Shown piece after piece: positions 24,801 to 36,741 of a stretch of DNA of 64,000 nt. Position 1 is the first letter of the stretch, and every line of letters starts with the position of its first letter. The notes beneath the pieces are model-generated. The model was not told the origin of the DNA. It did no database searches and worked only from the letters and a program-made list of their open reading frames with translations. This stretch comes from Paramyrothecium sp. XJ0827. Lineage: Eukaryota > Ascomycota > Sordariomycetes > Hypocreales > Stachybotryaceae. Both the position numbers and the translations under genes were made by a program. The DNA is taken from contig JAJFPB010000009.1 of the NCBI GenBank assembly GCA_020881915.1, positions 2,914,001-2,978,000 of the forward strand, in the 5' to 3' direction.

Positions 24801-26556
24801 CATTAAAATATGCGTTCACCAGACAACCTTCATGTTCTGTCTCGAATAGAATAAAATGTGTGGTGAGGCAGTAACCTAGCTATTTGGACAACTAACATGC
24901 AAGAACCATCTGAGACAATCTATGTAAGCAGACGAACTAAAAATCGGAACTTGACCATCAAAACCATCTTATCCATTAACCTAGCGGCCACTTTGATGGC
25001 TCCTGGTTGGATCTCATGGTGATTGATGGACTTATTAATAAAAGCCAAGTGCGGTGAACAGCATCGAGTTGACCAGATTTAGAACTTCCGTGGCGAGTGA
25101 AGCATTGGTATGCTCGCTACGCGGCAAGGTACAACAGTGGCGATTGTTGCAATCTTCGAGTCAAGATAAACTACTCCACTTTGGAACAACAGAGTCTACT
25201 TGTGTTTGACGTTGACTGGTCTGCCAACTGCCTTTTAGATGGACTCTTGGTTCTTACGAGATGTGATTCAACGTGAAGAGCGAAAAGGGGAATAGCGATT
25301 ATAAAAACCTGACTTATTCACGGAATACATCGTACTCATGTTCTGCAGCGTGATAATCCATCTGAATAGGAACATATGAGGGTCGAGCTGCTTTGACTTT
25401 GTCAATAGCCGGCCCTATGGCCAAGGCGCATGCCAGGAGGTCTTCTGTGTGCTATTGGCATAGGCGCACAAGAGGTTGGCCGAATGTATGAATTTGAGGC
25501 TTTTGTGGCTATCCTTATGAGAAACGGGATAAGTATGGGTTCCGGAGTGTGACTGGTATTGATTCTAAACAATAGGCAAGATAAGCACAACTGCCAGGGC
25601 TATCACGGCGACGACTGAATGATCGACTGAACTCCAAGTTAAATATTAATCAAATTTCGAGTTGGAGATATTGACCAACACAGCGGGTTGCATTACTGAA
25701 TAGGAGCATGTAAAGCCAGAAAGGAGGTTCGTTTGAGGAGGACAAAGGAAGACTGACCAGAACCCTTAAGTAGAGCCTCTACCCATTGAATAGGAGAGGT
25801 CAATCAAGTTAACTAAACTTCTACGGCTCCACAGGTCCCAGTATCATGTTGAGGACATTAGCGCCTTTCCGTAAAAGAATAATGGCGAACGTCGCTTCAT
25901 TTACGTTACTTAATTTATCAATGAAATGGAGGCTTTCAACTGACTATCTAATGCTTCGTACCACATCTGCAAGTGCTCTCTATGTTTGAAATGCAACGCG
26001 CAAGAACGTCCAAGGCTCCAGAACTCCCGTTGCCGAAGCCGGATTCACACCTCTATTCCCAAAGAATATGGAAATGATAACCATTTAGCTGCGACAGTTA
26101 GGTAGAACCGGTCGTCATTTCACAGTGAGCCTGCTAAGTCTTTCCCGCAAGCCAGAATCTGAGTTTATAAGGGAGTGGGGCTGGCGACTGAACAAACGTT
26201 TCATGAGCTTCCCTTTTCAACCGAGGACCTTACCCGGAACTAAACCCAAGACGACTTGGATATGAAGGGAGGCGTAGGAATGGACCATATCTATTTGGCC
26301 CTTTATTTGACCACAATGGGTAGTTGGTAAAATGCAGGTTTCACTTGGCCCACAATTTGTTGGCCAGTGTTTGATTGACGTGAAAGTGGTTGGTGGACTG
26401 GGAATGGCTGGAATGAGCGTTACTGTCTCAGCACGTAATGCATGAACATTTATTTTTGAGGACGAGCATTTTTCCTACTTTCTTTGTTATTCTTTAACCA
26501 GCGCTCCGTCTCCCCAGCCAGTCTTACACCATAGCCATGGATTAATACGTCAAAAC
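21838..26556. other. 4.7 kb gene-free stretch
   Basis: No frame longer than about 96 codons and none with family motifs, a signal peptide or splice partners on either strand. AT-rich patches alternate with ordinary sequence. The only clear structure is a GGCTT tandem at 23286. It contains the promoter of the GT61 gene at its right end. No transposase or reverse-transcriptase remains recognised. Confidence 0.5.
23286..23307. repeat. GGCTT pentanucleotide tandem repeat
   Basis: Four perfect GGCTT units followed by GG, inside the gene-free stretch. Confidence 0.9.
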
Positions 26557-28107
26557 ATGCTCTCACTTGGCCGTTTTCGATTTAGAAGCAGACTTGTCGC
26601 TCTTGGCATCGTTGCCACCCTCATAATTGCATTCGGTTTGCATTACAAATATTCATGGCTTGCGGACGTCTCTTACCACCACTTCTGGGCTGTGGGAAGC
26701 GCCAGCCGGGGTGAACATGATGCACCCCTCTATCTCCCTGATTATGACCCAACGATTAGACCTCAGCCTTATTGCGCTGCTCGTTTTTCAACAAAGTATC
26801 TTAAGGACACCAGTAGTCGTGGAGTCTCATACTGTACCCCCGGGTCTTCCTCAACATTGAAGTGCTTCCACACCAATCCCAGGTCCGATGGCCAGATTGA
26901 CTCGCTTTGCATTGGACAAGGGGCTGTGCTGAATTCAACAATCAGGAAATTCCATCTCGATTGCAGTCTACGCGCTCTGACTTCAGATGAGCTAAATCGA
27001 GGATTGGTTCCGTTTGAGAGTATCCGGAGCTACTGGTATGATACAGGGCCACCGGTCGTCTTGCAAAAGGCTGTTCAAATCGGCGACTCAGAGTTTCCCA
27101 TCGAGCCAGTCGACCTTCGTAATGTGGAGAGAGCTCAACCTCCACCGTCAACTTTTTTCCTAATAAAACGGGAAGAGGGTGGAAACTTATGGCATTCCCT
27201 CATGGAAATCTTTTCATTCTTCATGACTATAGATATTCTGCGGATATCTCCGGACTCATCTCGAGCGGACGGCCCTCTCTTCGACGCCGCTGAGGGGGCT
27301 GAAGACGCCCAAGTTGTCATTCTCGACGAATATAAGGATGGCCCATACTTTGACCTGTGGACACTCTTCTCTTATCGAAAGCCCCTTCGACTAGAAGAGA
27401 TTTTAGCTGATACGGGCTCTAAGGAAGTTGCAAACGCCAAGATCATCATACCGCTCAGTGGGAGCAGTAACCCGCTCTGGCAAGACGATGAAGATGTTCA
27501 ACAATGCCTATATGCTCCTAATCTTTCAGTTTTCTCGCAGCGTGTACTTGGCTTCTATAACATTGCTAGCCCGCCTGTTCGGAACCCCGGTAGCCCCATC
27601 ATTATTACATTCATCGATAGACAACGACGTCGTCTTCGCTATCAAGAAGCTCTCCTGTCGACACTGAACAAGAACCCTCGCGTTCACATAAGGCCTGTAG
27701 ACTTTGCGGCCATTACTCTTCAAGAGCAACTGCAGATTGTACAAGACACAGACATACTAGTTGGGGTCCATGGGGCAGGCCTCACCCATACGATGTTTAT
27801 GCGCGAAAATCTTGGCGCAGTTGTCGAGATTCAACCATACGAGTTGAGTGACCATTATGGCTTCCGGAACGTAGCCAATATGCGCGGTTTGGACTATTTT
27901 CGTGTCCACGCTCAATCGGTTCCAGCGACCAGCGACCAAACCCAGCCCCAAGTTTCTTATCAACAAGCCACCACACACCAGCAGAAGCGACGTGATTGGC
28001 ATGAGGATGACATTTTTATTGAGGAGCACCGTTTTCTAGACATCATGGATGCCGCAATCAAGTCAATGTATAACAAAGGGCCATGGAACTATGATCTTAA
28101 TGAGTAG
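26557..28107 (+). CDS. GT61-family glycosyltransferase, type II membrane protein
   Basis: Intronless 516-residue protein. Residues about 12-28 (RLVALGIVATLIIAFGL) form a signal anchor, so the catalytic part should face the Golgi/ER lumen. The body matches the DUF563/GT61 fold related to EOGT and xylosyltransferases: Cys-containing N-terminal part, GGNLWHSLMEIFSFFMTIDIL in the middle and the diagnostic VGVHGAGLTHTMFM with AVVEIQPYE near the C-terminus. Likely transfers a pentose or GlcNAc to glycoproteins or wall glycans; donor and acceptor cannot be inferred. Full length for the family. The gene is isolated, with 4.7 kb upstream and 1.5 kb downstream free of genes. Confidence 0.9.
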   Translation: MLSLGRFRFRSRLVALGIVATLIIAFGLHYKYSWLADVSYHHFWAVGSASRGEHDAPLYLPDYDPTIRPQPYCAARFSTKYLKDTSSRGVSYCTPGSSSTLKCFHTNPRSDGQIDSLCIGQGAVLNSTIRKFHLDCSLRALTSDELNRGLVPFESIRSYWYDTGPPVVLQKAVQIGDSEFPIEPVDLRNVERAQPPPSTFFLIKREEGGNLWHSLMEIFSFFMTIDILRISPDSSRADGPLFDAAEGAEDAQVVILDEYKDGPYFDLWTLFSYRKPLRLEEILADTGSKEVANAKIIIPLSGSSNPLWQDDEDVQQCLYAPNLSVFSQRVLGFYNIASPPVRNPGSPIIITFIDRQRRRLRYQEALLSTLNKNPRVHIRPVDFAAITLQEQLQIVQDTDILVGVHGAGLTHTMFMRENLGAVVEIQPYELSDHYGFRNVANMRGLDYFRVHAQSVPATSDQTQPQVSYQQATTHQQKRRDWHEDDIFIEEHRFLDIMDAAIKSMYNKGPWNYDLNE

Positions 28108-29669
28108 GAGAAACCCAGGTGAACTTCAATATCAGCGAGTGAAATTAGCTACATGGACTCAAATACCGAAGAACTGCCTCAAACTAGTTTAGTAAGTATA
28201 TTTGACAAGGCCTTGGTCACGACATTCGCGCGCCATCTACATGAATGGGTGCAATTTGCAAAAAGGTACTACAAAACTCCGCCCTAGATAACGTTCCATG
28301 ACCTAGTTATCAAAGACGCTCGCACGGCTAGACAGCATGTTCAAACCTGTCATTGCCAAGCTCCCCCATACTGTGAATCGGGGCACAAGGTAAACGGAAT
28401 TAAGACGAATTATTGTTGTTCGTTCAAATAGCGCAGTGTTGCACACCGTCTGCAGGCATCTGCGGACTGAAGTGTTTGGACTTGATACTATAATCACAGG
28501 CTGAAGATATCAGACCCTTCCTCGTATAAAGCGTTCACCACCATCCTAAGCCACCGCAATGCTTCCTTATGCGCATGGCTGCCTCGTCTCGAGGATCCTT
28601 TGCCTCCCACCATGATCTTTTTGAGGAGCAGAGACCTGACCATAAGTCTCAAGATTCTTACTCTGTAACCGTCTTGTGTATCTTCAAAAAGTTGCCCTTA
28701 TGTCTCCTTCTTTCTCCCCTCCCACAAATAAGGCAGCAGTGGTCCAGTCGGGTAAGGTTTCCTGACTTCATTCAAACTCGCCCTCTGCCCTCTATCAAGG
28801 CAGACTGTCGCCTCGGGTGTGTCCCATGTGTTGCGATCATCATGTTATCTGCGTAAGCAAAATTGCGTAGCTCATGAATCAATGGGTTGCCGGCGCTACT
28901 GTGGAAATGAGAAACACATTCAGTATAATACCCAATATCGTACTCATATTTGTGGTTCTAGGCTCGATAGATATTCTAGACGCCCTGATGATGAACATGG
29001 TAACCTGGTACCATCAATTTCCACTTCGGCTTTCGAAGATTGACACTATTGAAAACTTGCATTACGATATCACAGGTTGGAGAGCAGTGGCCCACCTATC
29101 CCCGCTTGAGTATTAGTAAAGTGGCTGTTGACCAAAACTATGGTCGAAATAAAAGTAAACACAAAATCGTATTTGTCCGACTCCCAATGAATCTAATAAA
29201 TAAATCACATAACGGTTAATCGTTTCAGGCGCCTTCTCCACTACAATATCAATATTAACCTTGAGGGATAAATGCTGCCAAGGCCACCGAATCTACCCGC
29301 ATCCCGGAACTTCTGTCCACCACAATTGAGCGATGTGCGAATAGAATCTCAAAGACTCCACACGGGAGCATAAAAAATGCGGGCTCGCCAATTCTGTAGG
29401 GGTCCTGCTTATACAGGTAAGCAAAAGTCGGGCACTTTTGCGGTTTGATGCCGATCTCTACTCGGCACGGCTATTGACCTGCCAGAACGGTCAAGAATAA
29501 GGTCACATCCCAATTGAACCCACTTTACTGCAGGCCAAGATAAAAGGGCATGATAAAATGTCGGCTCTGTCCGTCTGCTAGTTGTCTTGGGCCTTGAGTT
29601 CTCCTCTTGCCTCCTCTCACCTCCTTTTCTGTGTCGAGCTTTGGGTGTTCCCGGCATAACTACAACATT
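28108..29669. other. intergenic, no gene recognised
   Basis: About 1.5 kb with short open frames only (longest 95 codons at 28569-28856). Pyrimidine-rich tract at about 29580-29640 just before the next start codon, as is common in fungal promoters. Confidence 0.5.
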
Positions 29670-31593
29670 ATGAAGTCCTCACTTGTCCTGGCTGTCCTCG
29701 TGGCAGCAGTCACTGGCAAGGAGATTCCCAAGGATGAGGTTCGTGCCGCCGAGCTGTACGATAACGGTGTCATGCATGAGCGCATCATGGCCGAAAAGTT
29801 CAGGCAATGGGACAAGCACGCTTCCATGCGTGCTGCCAGCCTCGAGGAACAGGAGTACCCGGAGCTGCACTTCGCGCAGTGCCGGGACGGCAAGTCGGTT
29901 CCTTTCCGAGACCAGCCTAACTTCTTCTTCCGTTGCAAGAACGTGAATCTTCATCATTTCCTCCCACACTCGGCCCTAGGCAGCCAGACTGGTCGGGGTT
30001 CGTCCTCATGGGGTTGGACATCTGACGACGGCAGAGAGTTTGCCATTATTGCGCAAGCCGATGGCGCTGCATTCGCTGAGGTAAGTTTCTTCTGGCTTGC
30101 CCGTCAAGAGAATTCAAGCCCAGAACACCTGGAGAAAATGCATGTCGCTAATTACCCTTTAGGTGATCAAAGGCGGCAAGCTTCGCTACCTTGGTCGTCT
30201 GCCACAGACTGCCGGCGCCGCGGCTGCTATCTGGAGAGAGATTCGAGTGTTCAAGCACTACATCGTTGTTGGCAGCGAGTCCTTTAACCACCACATCCAG
30301 ATCTTTGACTTGAAAAAGTTGCTCGACATTGACTACAAGAAACCAGTAACATTTGACCCTACCACAGATGTCACCGGGTTCTATGGTGTATGTTGTCCCT
30401 GCACTTCTTTTGTATCGTCCGGACTTTCTAATGACAATGTAAAGGAACTCCCCGACGGCCGTGCCCACAACGTCCTCACCAACGATGACACCAACTTTGC
30501 TTACGTCGTCGGTGCACGCCCTCGCACCTCAGAGTGCCGTAGCGGTATCATCTTCCTTGATTTGAGCGGTATAATCCCCTTTCCTCTCACTCTACATATC
30601 TCTTTGAAGATGCGAGCAAATCCCTACGAAGCTTGTGCTTACTATCTGGTATCACAGATCCGTCAAACCCGACCTCTCCTGGATGTGCAGCCATGGACGG
30701 ATACGTGCACGATGCGCAATGCCTCGTCTACAATGGCCCTCATGCGAAGTACCTCGTAAGCTTTGAGTTACTCCTGATTTCCTCTAAACCCACCCTGACA
30801 GCGTCTGCACCAATTAGGGCCATGAGATTTGCTACGGTTACAACGAAGACAGTCTTGTAAGAATTGAACCTCGTAGGTTCATTGCTTTTGTGCTGATCAT
30901 GCCAAAATAGACTATCTACGACGTCACTGACAAGCAGAACCCTGAACTAGTCTCGGTGACTGGATACGAGGGAGCTACTTACACCCACCAAGGCTGGGTG
31001 CTGGACACTGAAAACCAAGAGTTCCTGATTCTGGACGACGAATATGACGAGCACGACGGTCGTGGTCCGGGAGCTAATGGCCATGCCACAACCTTTATTT
31101 GGGACATCCGTGACCTCGAGCATCCTAAGCAGACCGGATACTACCAGGCCCCGCGCATCACGATTGATCATAACCAGTACTCCTCCCCGTCGCCCACCCA
31201 CCCCATTCCCCTTCCCTTGCTGACTTTCCATGCAGGTATGTCTTTGGCAACTACAGCTACCAGTCCAATTATGGCGCAGGACTTAGTATCCTTGACATCT
31301 CCTCCATTCCCCAGAATCCGAGTGGCAGTAGCGTTCATGAGGTTGGCTGGTTTGACGTTTACCGCGAGGACGATGAGGCTGGTGGTGTCTTGGAGTTTGT
31401 GGGCAGCTGGTCGAGCTACGCCGGTTTTAAGTCAGGATATATCTTGATTAACACTATCGAGCAGGGCGCATTTCTTGTGAGTTCTCCGCCTTGGCTGTCC
31501 GTTGTCTTTGGATTTACTATACTAATAATGATTTTTCTGCGTTAGGTCAAGGTGCAAGACTCTAAGAAAGGTGGAGACTGGACAACTGAATAA
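29670..31593 (+). CDS. secreted choice-of-anchor-B-like (LVIVD-repeat) protein
   Basis: Exons 29670-30080, 30163-30387, 30445-30568, 30658-30755, 30818-30856, 30911-31176, 31236-31476, 31546-31593; 483 residues, all joins in frame. Residues 1-17 are a signal peptide. The chain has recurring beta-propeller-type strands, for example FKHYIVVGSESFNHHIQIFDL, GIIFLDLSDPSNPTSPG, SLTIYDVTDKQNPELVS and GLSILDISSIPQNPSG. This is the LVIVD-type pattern of proteins annotated as choice-of-anchor B or regulatory-P-domain proteins in fungi. No catalytic motif seen; probably a cell-surface or extracellular binding protein. The donor at 31177 (GTACTC) is weak but gives the continuous HNQYVFGNY join; the other introns are conventional. 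Confidence 0.85.
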
Positions 31594-32393
31594 TACTGTG
31601 CTTCTAGAATAGCCTGGTTGTATGGTTCCTGGAAATTCAGGCTAATGAGGCTCGCTTGTATCTAAAACAAAATTATGCTTGGGAAGAAAATTATGCCTGG
31701 AATGGAGTAGGTAAACTTCGAACCAGCCTTTAGCTACAATTGAAACACCCGAGTCACAGTCCGGGAAAATGCAGTATTTTATCAGTGTACTCTCCCTCCT
31801 AGGTCCAAAGGATAACGACCTATTATTGCTTCTGTATTGCTTGGGGTTTTGTATCTACTTATTGAGGAATTTATTAAGATGACCTGGATTTGATGTCTTG
31901 CTACCTACATCACAAGCGGCACGTCATCCCAACCGTCACCAGAACATTGACGCCTGGGCGAACTCTTTCCATCTCTTGCTTGAAGCGCCAGCCCGTGCAG
32001 CGTGCAGCTAGTAGAATGAGGCTCTATACGTGCCATTGCATCAAGCGTATGGGTCAACTTCTTCGGTGTAGCATCCTAGAGATGATAGCCTTAGGGTTTA
32101 AAATGCCTCATTGGATTCAAGAGGTTCACCCAACTGGCTGGATATCAGAGTCAGAGTCAGAGCAATGACCAGACCTCATCTTCCAACCAACTGACTGCAT
32201 CAATTCAACATCATTGCGTTCAGTCTTTGTATTTTTGTCCGTCTATGGTGTGTAATCCGAATCAACGTTCCTTGCACGACATCGAATAAGGAAACACGTC
32301 GTGCGAGCGCCCAATGTCAAGCCAGTGCTGTGCGATCAATACGAATTGCATTGTGTCCTCTTACGCCACAGAGCTTGCAAGTCCTTGAAGCAT
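31594..32393. other. intergenic, no gene recognised
   Basis: About 800 bp between two convergent transcription units. A 92-codon plus frame at 31890-32168 shows no family features. Confidence 0.45.
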
Positions 32394-32807
32394 CTAAACA
32401 TCCATCGTGTACAAATCATTTCCATGCTCATCAAGGAATACGCAGGCGCCCTGGCTAACCATCAGCATTTACGTCTCGACCTTGAAGACAAGCGGATCGT
32501 GAACAGCGCCTTTGTGCTCGTAGACGTAGTCACCCTCGTTGAAGTGACTTGTCTAGGGATGGTCGCCGGTTCCCTTCAGAACGTAAATCTCGGCGGCTTC
32601 GATATGTCGGTGCGGTGGCAAAACGCCTCCGGGTTCGGCTTGGATTATGACCGTGGGAACTCCAGTATCGGGCTGGAGCTTGACAAGCTTGATCCAGATC
32701 TTGGGTGCTAACGGGAGCCATGGAAGATTGTTGCAGTTGACCGTGGCTCCACCATCGTGTTCACCGTGTTGATGCGCGGGAAGTGCCGAGGGATTCATAT
32801 TCCTCAT
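32394..32807 (-). pseudogene. cupin-domain dioxygenase-like pseudogene
   Basis: One minus frame reads through a complete small cupin: KIWIKLVKLQPDTGVPTVII, then PGGVLPPHRHIEAAEIYVLKG with the HxH metal ligands and Glu, then NEGDYVYEHKGAVHDPLVF, then QGACVFLDEHGNDLYTM. It resembles ChrR/2,4'-dihydroxyacetophenone-dioxygenase-type cupins. The frame is broken by a TAG (codon at 32553-32555) and a TAA (32469-32471), with homology continuing in the same frame beyond both. No GT-AG intron can remove either stop. The TAG would come from CAG by one C-to-T change, as in RIP or deamination. Recent loss is likely because the rest is intact. Confidence 0.8.
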
Positions 32808-34017
32808 AGACTATATGCTTGACAGAATGATTTATAAGAAGAAGTCGGGAGGTTGGAAGACACCATTGGCAACGACCGGCATGGCTGCGGTGGCCCCATA
32901 TAGGTTTAATATAGCATTTTGTTTAGACAATGTCTCAGGGCAGTACACGACTGGCAAGAAAAAGCCAATAAGAAAACAAACCGATTTTTCCACCAAGACC
33001 GGAACACAGCCGCTAAGTCGGATACATCCCACTGGGGTGAGTCACAGATGGTCTTTTCAGAGGCGTAGGCGGCATCTAGGTGCTCCAAACTCGATTCCGT
33101 CTACTGGTAATACATTGGAAACGTTCCGTCAGCGGCCCTGCTGTCGAACTTCGGACAATCACAAGAATTTCCAGCTCCGAGCAGTTCGCGCAGCGACTAG
33201 CCCTGTTCTAGCGCATAACCTGGACGACCCTGAGGAGGGCGGGCAACAGGACCAGGTTCAATGAAAATTGATTTGGCGTAGATGATATTGTACTTCTCAC
33301 TGAGGGCGGCAGAGGGGTTGTAGTGTAAAAACAAAACACAATTGTCTACGTCGTCTCAAAAGCGCGGTATGTCATGCTGACGGCACGGCCGGCTCACACG
33401 TACATTTCACTAGTATTGTCATCTGCATTGAAGTAAAAGAAAAAAACTTACAAAGCAGAGAGCATATCATATCATCGAAGCATTCAAAGCGATGTCAGTG
33501 AACGGAGCACAGTCTGATGGCCTCGGAATGTAAGTGCTGCGGATTTACTGAGTGTCAATTGGGGTATCCACACTAAGCAGACAATCGTCATAGCTTGAAG
33601 TTCTCATGGATATAAAAATTTCTGCACCTCTCACCAACTTATAGATGTCATAGGACCAGGCTACAAGAAGTGTGCTAGACGCATTGGAAATATTACTTGT
33701 TTATTCACCCAGGCAATACGGATTTTTTGGTGGAGTATAGGGTAGCCAGCAGTTAAGTGAAGTGGTATGAGTTAGGTACTGTGACGTACTGTCGTTAAGC
33801 TTGGATACCTGCAAATCAGTCTTCATGGAACAAGTGTTTTACTTAAAGTCAAGATAATTGAAATCTATTAGCTCTTCGCTTTATTATTACCATTGCGCTA
33901 CTCTTCAGCCACTTTGCGGAAGTGCCCACACCAACGGGGCTTGCGCTCTCCTCGAGCCAACAACGTTCACAGTCGAAAAAGAAAACAAAAAGAGAAATCT
34001 CTCAACAACATGAGAAA
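32808..34017. other. intergenic between cupin pseudogene and tRNA
   Basis: About 1.2 kb. A 149-codon plus frame (32815-33264) has no family features and is antisense to the pseudogene promoter side. AT-rich right half. Contains the tRNA terminator at 33987. Confidence 0.45.
33987..33991 (-). terminator. RNA polymerase III terminator of tRNA-Arg
   Basis: TTTTT on the minus strand 26 nt past the tRNA 3' end, with a second T5 and T4 just beyond. Confidence 0.6.
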
Positions 34018-34088
34018 GGTCACGGTGGGGATCGAACCCACAATCTCCTGATTCGTAGTCAGACGCCTTGCCATTGGGCCACGCGACC
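34018..34088 (-). tRNA. tRNA-Arg (anticodon ACG)
   Basis: 71-nt cloverleaf on the minus strand without intron. Acceptor stem GGTCGCG pairs with CGTGACC (one G-U). The anticodon stem CTGA/TCAG encloses the loop CTACGAA, giving ACG for CGN arginine codons after inosine modification. The T arm is GTGGG-TTCGATC-CCCAC. A-box (TGGCCCAATGG) and B-box (GGTTCGATCCC) promoters are present. Located between two decayed genes. Confidence 0.93.
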
Positions 34089-35179
34089 CACTTGTGGTGT
34101 ATTCCTTGAGATGGAATCAAACCAAGAATCATGCCTGGGGTCGAGCAGTATCACAGTGCCAAACAGACACAGGTTCTCTCCAACAAAGCCTTTCCATGCT
34201 TATTATGTCTTATTGGTGCTTGTTGATCCCTGATCCACGAGACCTAGTCTTCTACAAGAAGCTTCCGAGCGAAGGCGCAACTGAAAAGTTTTGCAAAACA
34301 GCATCGCACACATTGATATTGAACACCATCCTTGCCTCTGTGAATGCTTTGACTCTTGATGTTACTCGAAGGTCAATCATATTTCGTGCCAGGCTGGTAC
34401 TGCAAGCTATCCACTCGTCTTCCTTCCGTGTCTTTTCACTCGACAGTCGGAGGACGCTAGTTCCTTAGTCTTGTTTTGTAGAAGCTCTTGTGTAAAGAAT
34501 AGGCTACACGAGGCAGGGCAGGTTGTACCTTATACTTGTGAAACCAGCCGTAGACGGATTGTGGCCCACATGGTAGAATATGCTGTCTTGCTTGGAGCAC
34601 GCTCAATCAATAACTTGGCAATAACTGGATCCATCCACATCGTGGCCCGCACCCAAGTGCACTTGCCGACGTAAGTTTCCCATATCGAGGCCGCCCAGCC
34701 CTTTTTTGGTTATAGGACTCGAAACGTGACTCGACGGCGGCACCATCCATGTGGTAGACAGAATGTAAGGAAGGGAAGTGGATCTTTCTCAGATTTAGGG
34801 TACTGAACCGGATCCGGCCTGCTTGCTTTGTAACAACTGATTTAGAAGACTTTTCGTCAAGCGGCCCACCGAGCCAAAAAGGAGGATGAGAGGCTCCATT
34901 ACACGTAACGTGACGACTGCAAGCGCCGAGCAGACTTTGTTAGCTGTGGCTCAGTTTTTAACGCGTGATAACTACGGCCGCAAGCGTGTCCGCGTATGAA
35001 TCAAGGAGATTTGTGTGAGCAAGCAAACGACACAAATATCTACTTTATTATTTTTTCTAGCTCCGGTTCTGAGTCTCTGACTGTATTTTTGGTTCCTTGT
35101 TGTACGTGGTTGCTCATAGTACAGATTCTCTATTTCTGAATTTAATAAGGGGTGCATCCCAAAGCCTTCGGCTCAGCAA
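34089..35179. other. intergenic, no gene recognised
   Basis: About 1.1 kb between the tRNA and the SDR pseudogene. A 124-codon plus frame at 34094-34468 has no recognisable features. Confidence 0.45.
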
Positions 35180-36106
35180 TCTTTTACTCAGAACGTGTAT
35201 CATGAGCCCTACCCGTTCATTTCGCCGAGTCGAAAGGAGATTTCCGCCGCCGGCAAGAATGTCATAGTAACCGGTGGTGGGTCTGGAATTGGTAAAGCGA
35301 TTGCAATGGCCTTTGCCCAAGCCGGCGCCAAGCCAGCATCACGAGTTGGTCGATGCGAAGAAGTTTTGGAGACTGCACGAGAGGAAGTGCTCGCCGCTGG
35401 GTTGGCCCAGGGCCATCAAACTCCTCACAGCCAAAGCCGATCTTTGCAACTTGGACCAAACGCTGCGGGCTTTCTCCAAAGTCTCGGAAGAGTTTGGGGC
35501 AGTTCCCTGTAATTGTATCCAATGCAGGTTCGCTGCCTCCGGTTAAAGCAGTCATCGAATTAGAAGCCGCAGAGGTTGTTGATGATCTTAGCTCCAACGT
35601 CGTAAACACTCTACACACCATTAAGGCAACAAAGATGGTGGCCGACGCCCAAGAACCTGTTCGCGTCAAGATCAGCACCGAGATGCACGCCTTCCCATAC
35701 TTGAAGCCAAGCATGAGCATATCCTCTGCCGCAAAAGCTGCTGCTCTCACTCTCACGAGCTGCTTCGCTGAAGAGAATCCTTCGTTCCATGTGTTGAACA
35801 TGCACCCCGGACTTGTATTCACTCACATGACGGGAGCAGGTATAGACTCGCGTAAGTCAACGGGTACCTCCTTCCCTATGCTAAATATACCATGCTAACG
35901 CGTTGCAAGCTGAATTGCCGGGCCGTTTCTGCGTCTGGCTCGCCTCTCCGGAGGTTCGCTTTCTGAAGGATAAATTTGCTTCAGCAAACTGGAATGCCGA
36001 AGAGCTGGTTCAACGTATCTACATTAGTAACATTGGCCCGGTTGGTGCAATTGGATTAATTGGGAAAACATATCGACGAGGTCAACGAATAGAGCTTGCA
36101 CCCTAA
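35180..36106 (+). pseudogene. short-chain dehydrogenase/reductase pseudogene
   Basis: Homology to fungal SDRs runs through three frames. Frame 1 of the relic has EPYPFISPSRKEISAAGK and VIVTGGGSGIGKAIAMAFA (intact TGxxxGIG cofactor motif) to about 35410. A second frame carries IKLLTAKADLCNLDQTLRAF to about 35505. A third carries PVIVSNAGSLPPVKA (NAG motif) to AAALTLTSCFAEENPSFHV and NMHPGLVFTHMTGAG. An intron (about 35852-35910) then leads to ELPGRFCVWLASPEVRFL and the end at 36106. So there are two frameshifts; no in-frame ATG exists at the N-terminus; and the YxxxK motif reads SSAAK, with the catalytic Tyr lost. Clearly non-functional. Confidence 0.85.
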
Positions 36107-36741
36107 AATACAGGGGTGGTGTCACTTAGGCTAGTAGCTGAGGCACTCCCATTGTTTTGGCGCTGTCATGATGCCTCAAGCTCTCAAGTAACAAGACATA
36201 CCGAGGGCCATTCGCTGCCGCTTATGCCCATGTGAGTTCTACTGGCCTGTCTTTTGTAGTCTGCTCTGAAGGGATTTGGTGTAATGATGGAATGTTGCTC
36301 TGTAAGTCTGCTACTTCTCTGAGCAACTAGTGCCCGTGGCGCACTCTCTTTGTAGGGCCACCACAATCTCTATCAGCTCATGTTGCATTCTCTGCTATTG
36401 AAGATATTGTTTTAGTCAGCGCAACAGTCAGCTGATCATATCATTGTTGGATCGACATATTATTGATGCTGCTAGTTTGGACCTCCGAATAAGCCGCCTT
36501 GCTCAACGACGTTAACTTAAGCGATCTCGTCGTGGATTAATTTCGAATTAGTTATCGCCGTATTTTTGAAGGATTCATTAGGGCCGAGTTGCCTGCCCCT
36601 TCTCCTGGCACGTTGCGTTGTTTGACTGGTACGAATTATGTCGCACACCGAGGGGACGTCAAGTGCCGATGATGCGGCGTTCGGGCGCTTGGCAAAGCGC
36701 ATGAGTGCCTTTGTTCGTACGCAATACCCTTGCTTAGACAG
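36107..36741. other. intergenic, no gene recognised
   Basis: About 630 bp. An ATG frame from 36639 runs up to the hemerythrin-like start in another frame and ends in TAA; no in-frame splice to the next gene was found. Confidence 0.45.

Noticed and set aside
32553..32555. Possibility that an intron removes the first stop in the cupin
   Set aside because: No GT donor near the break, and homology continues in the same frame directly on both sides of the TAG.
32815..33264. 149-codon plus-strand ORF beside the cupin pseudogene
   Set aside because: No domain features; basic and Ser/Thr-rich chance frame.
33905..34132. Minus ORF containing WVAWPNGKASDYESG
   Set aside because: This is the translation of the tRNA-Arg gene, not a protein.
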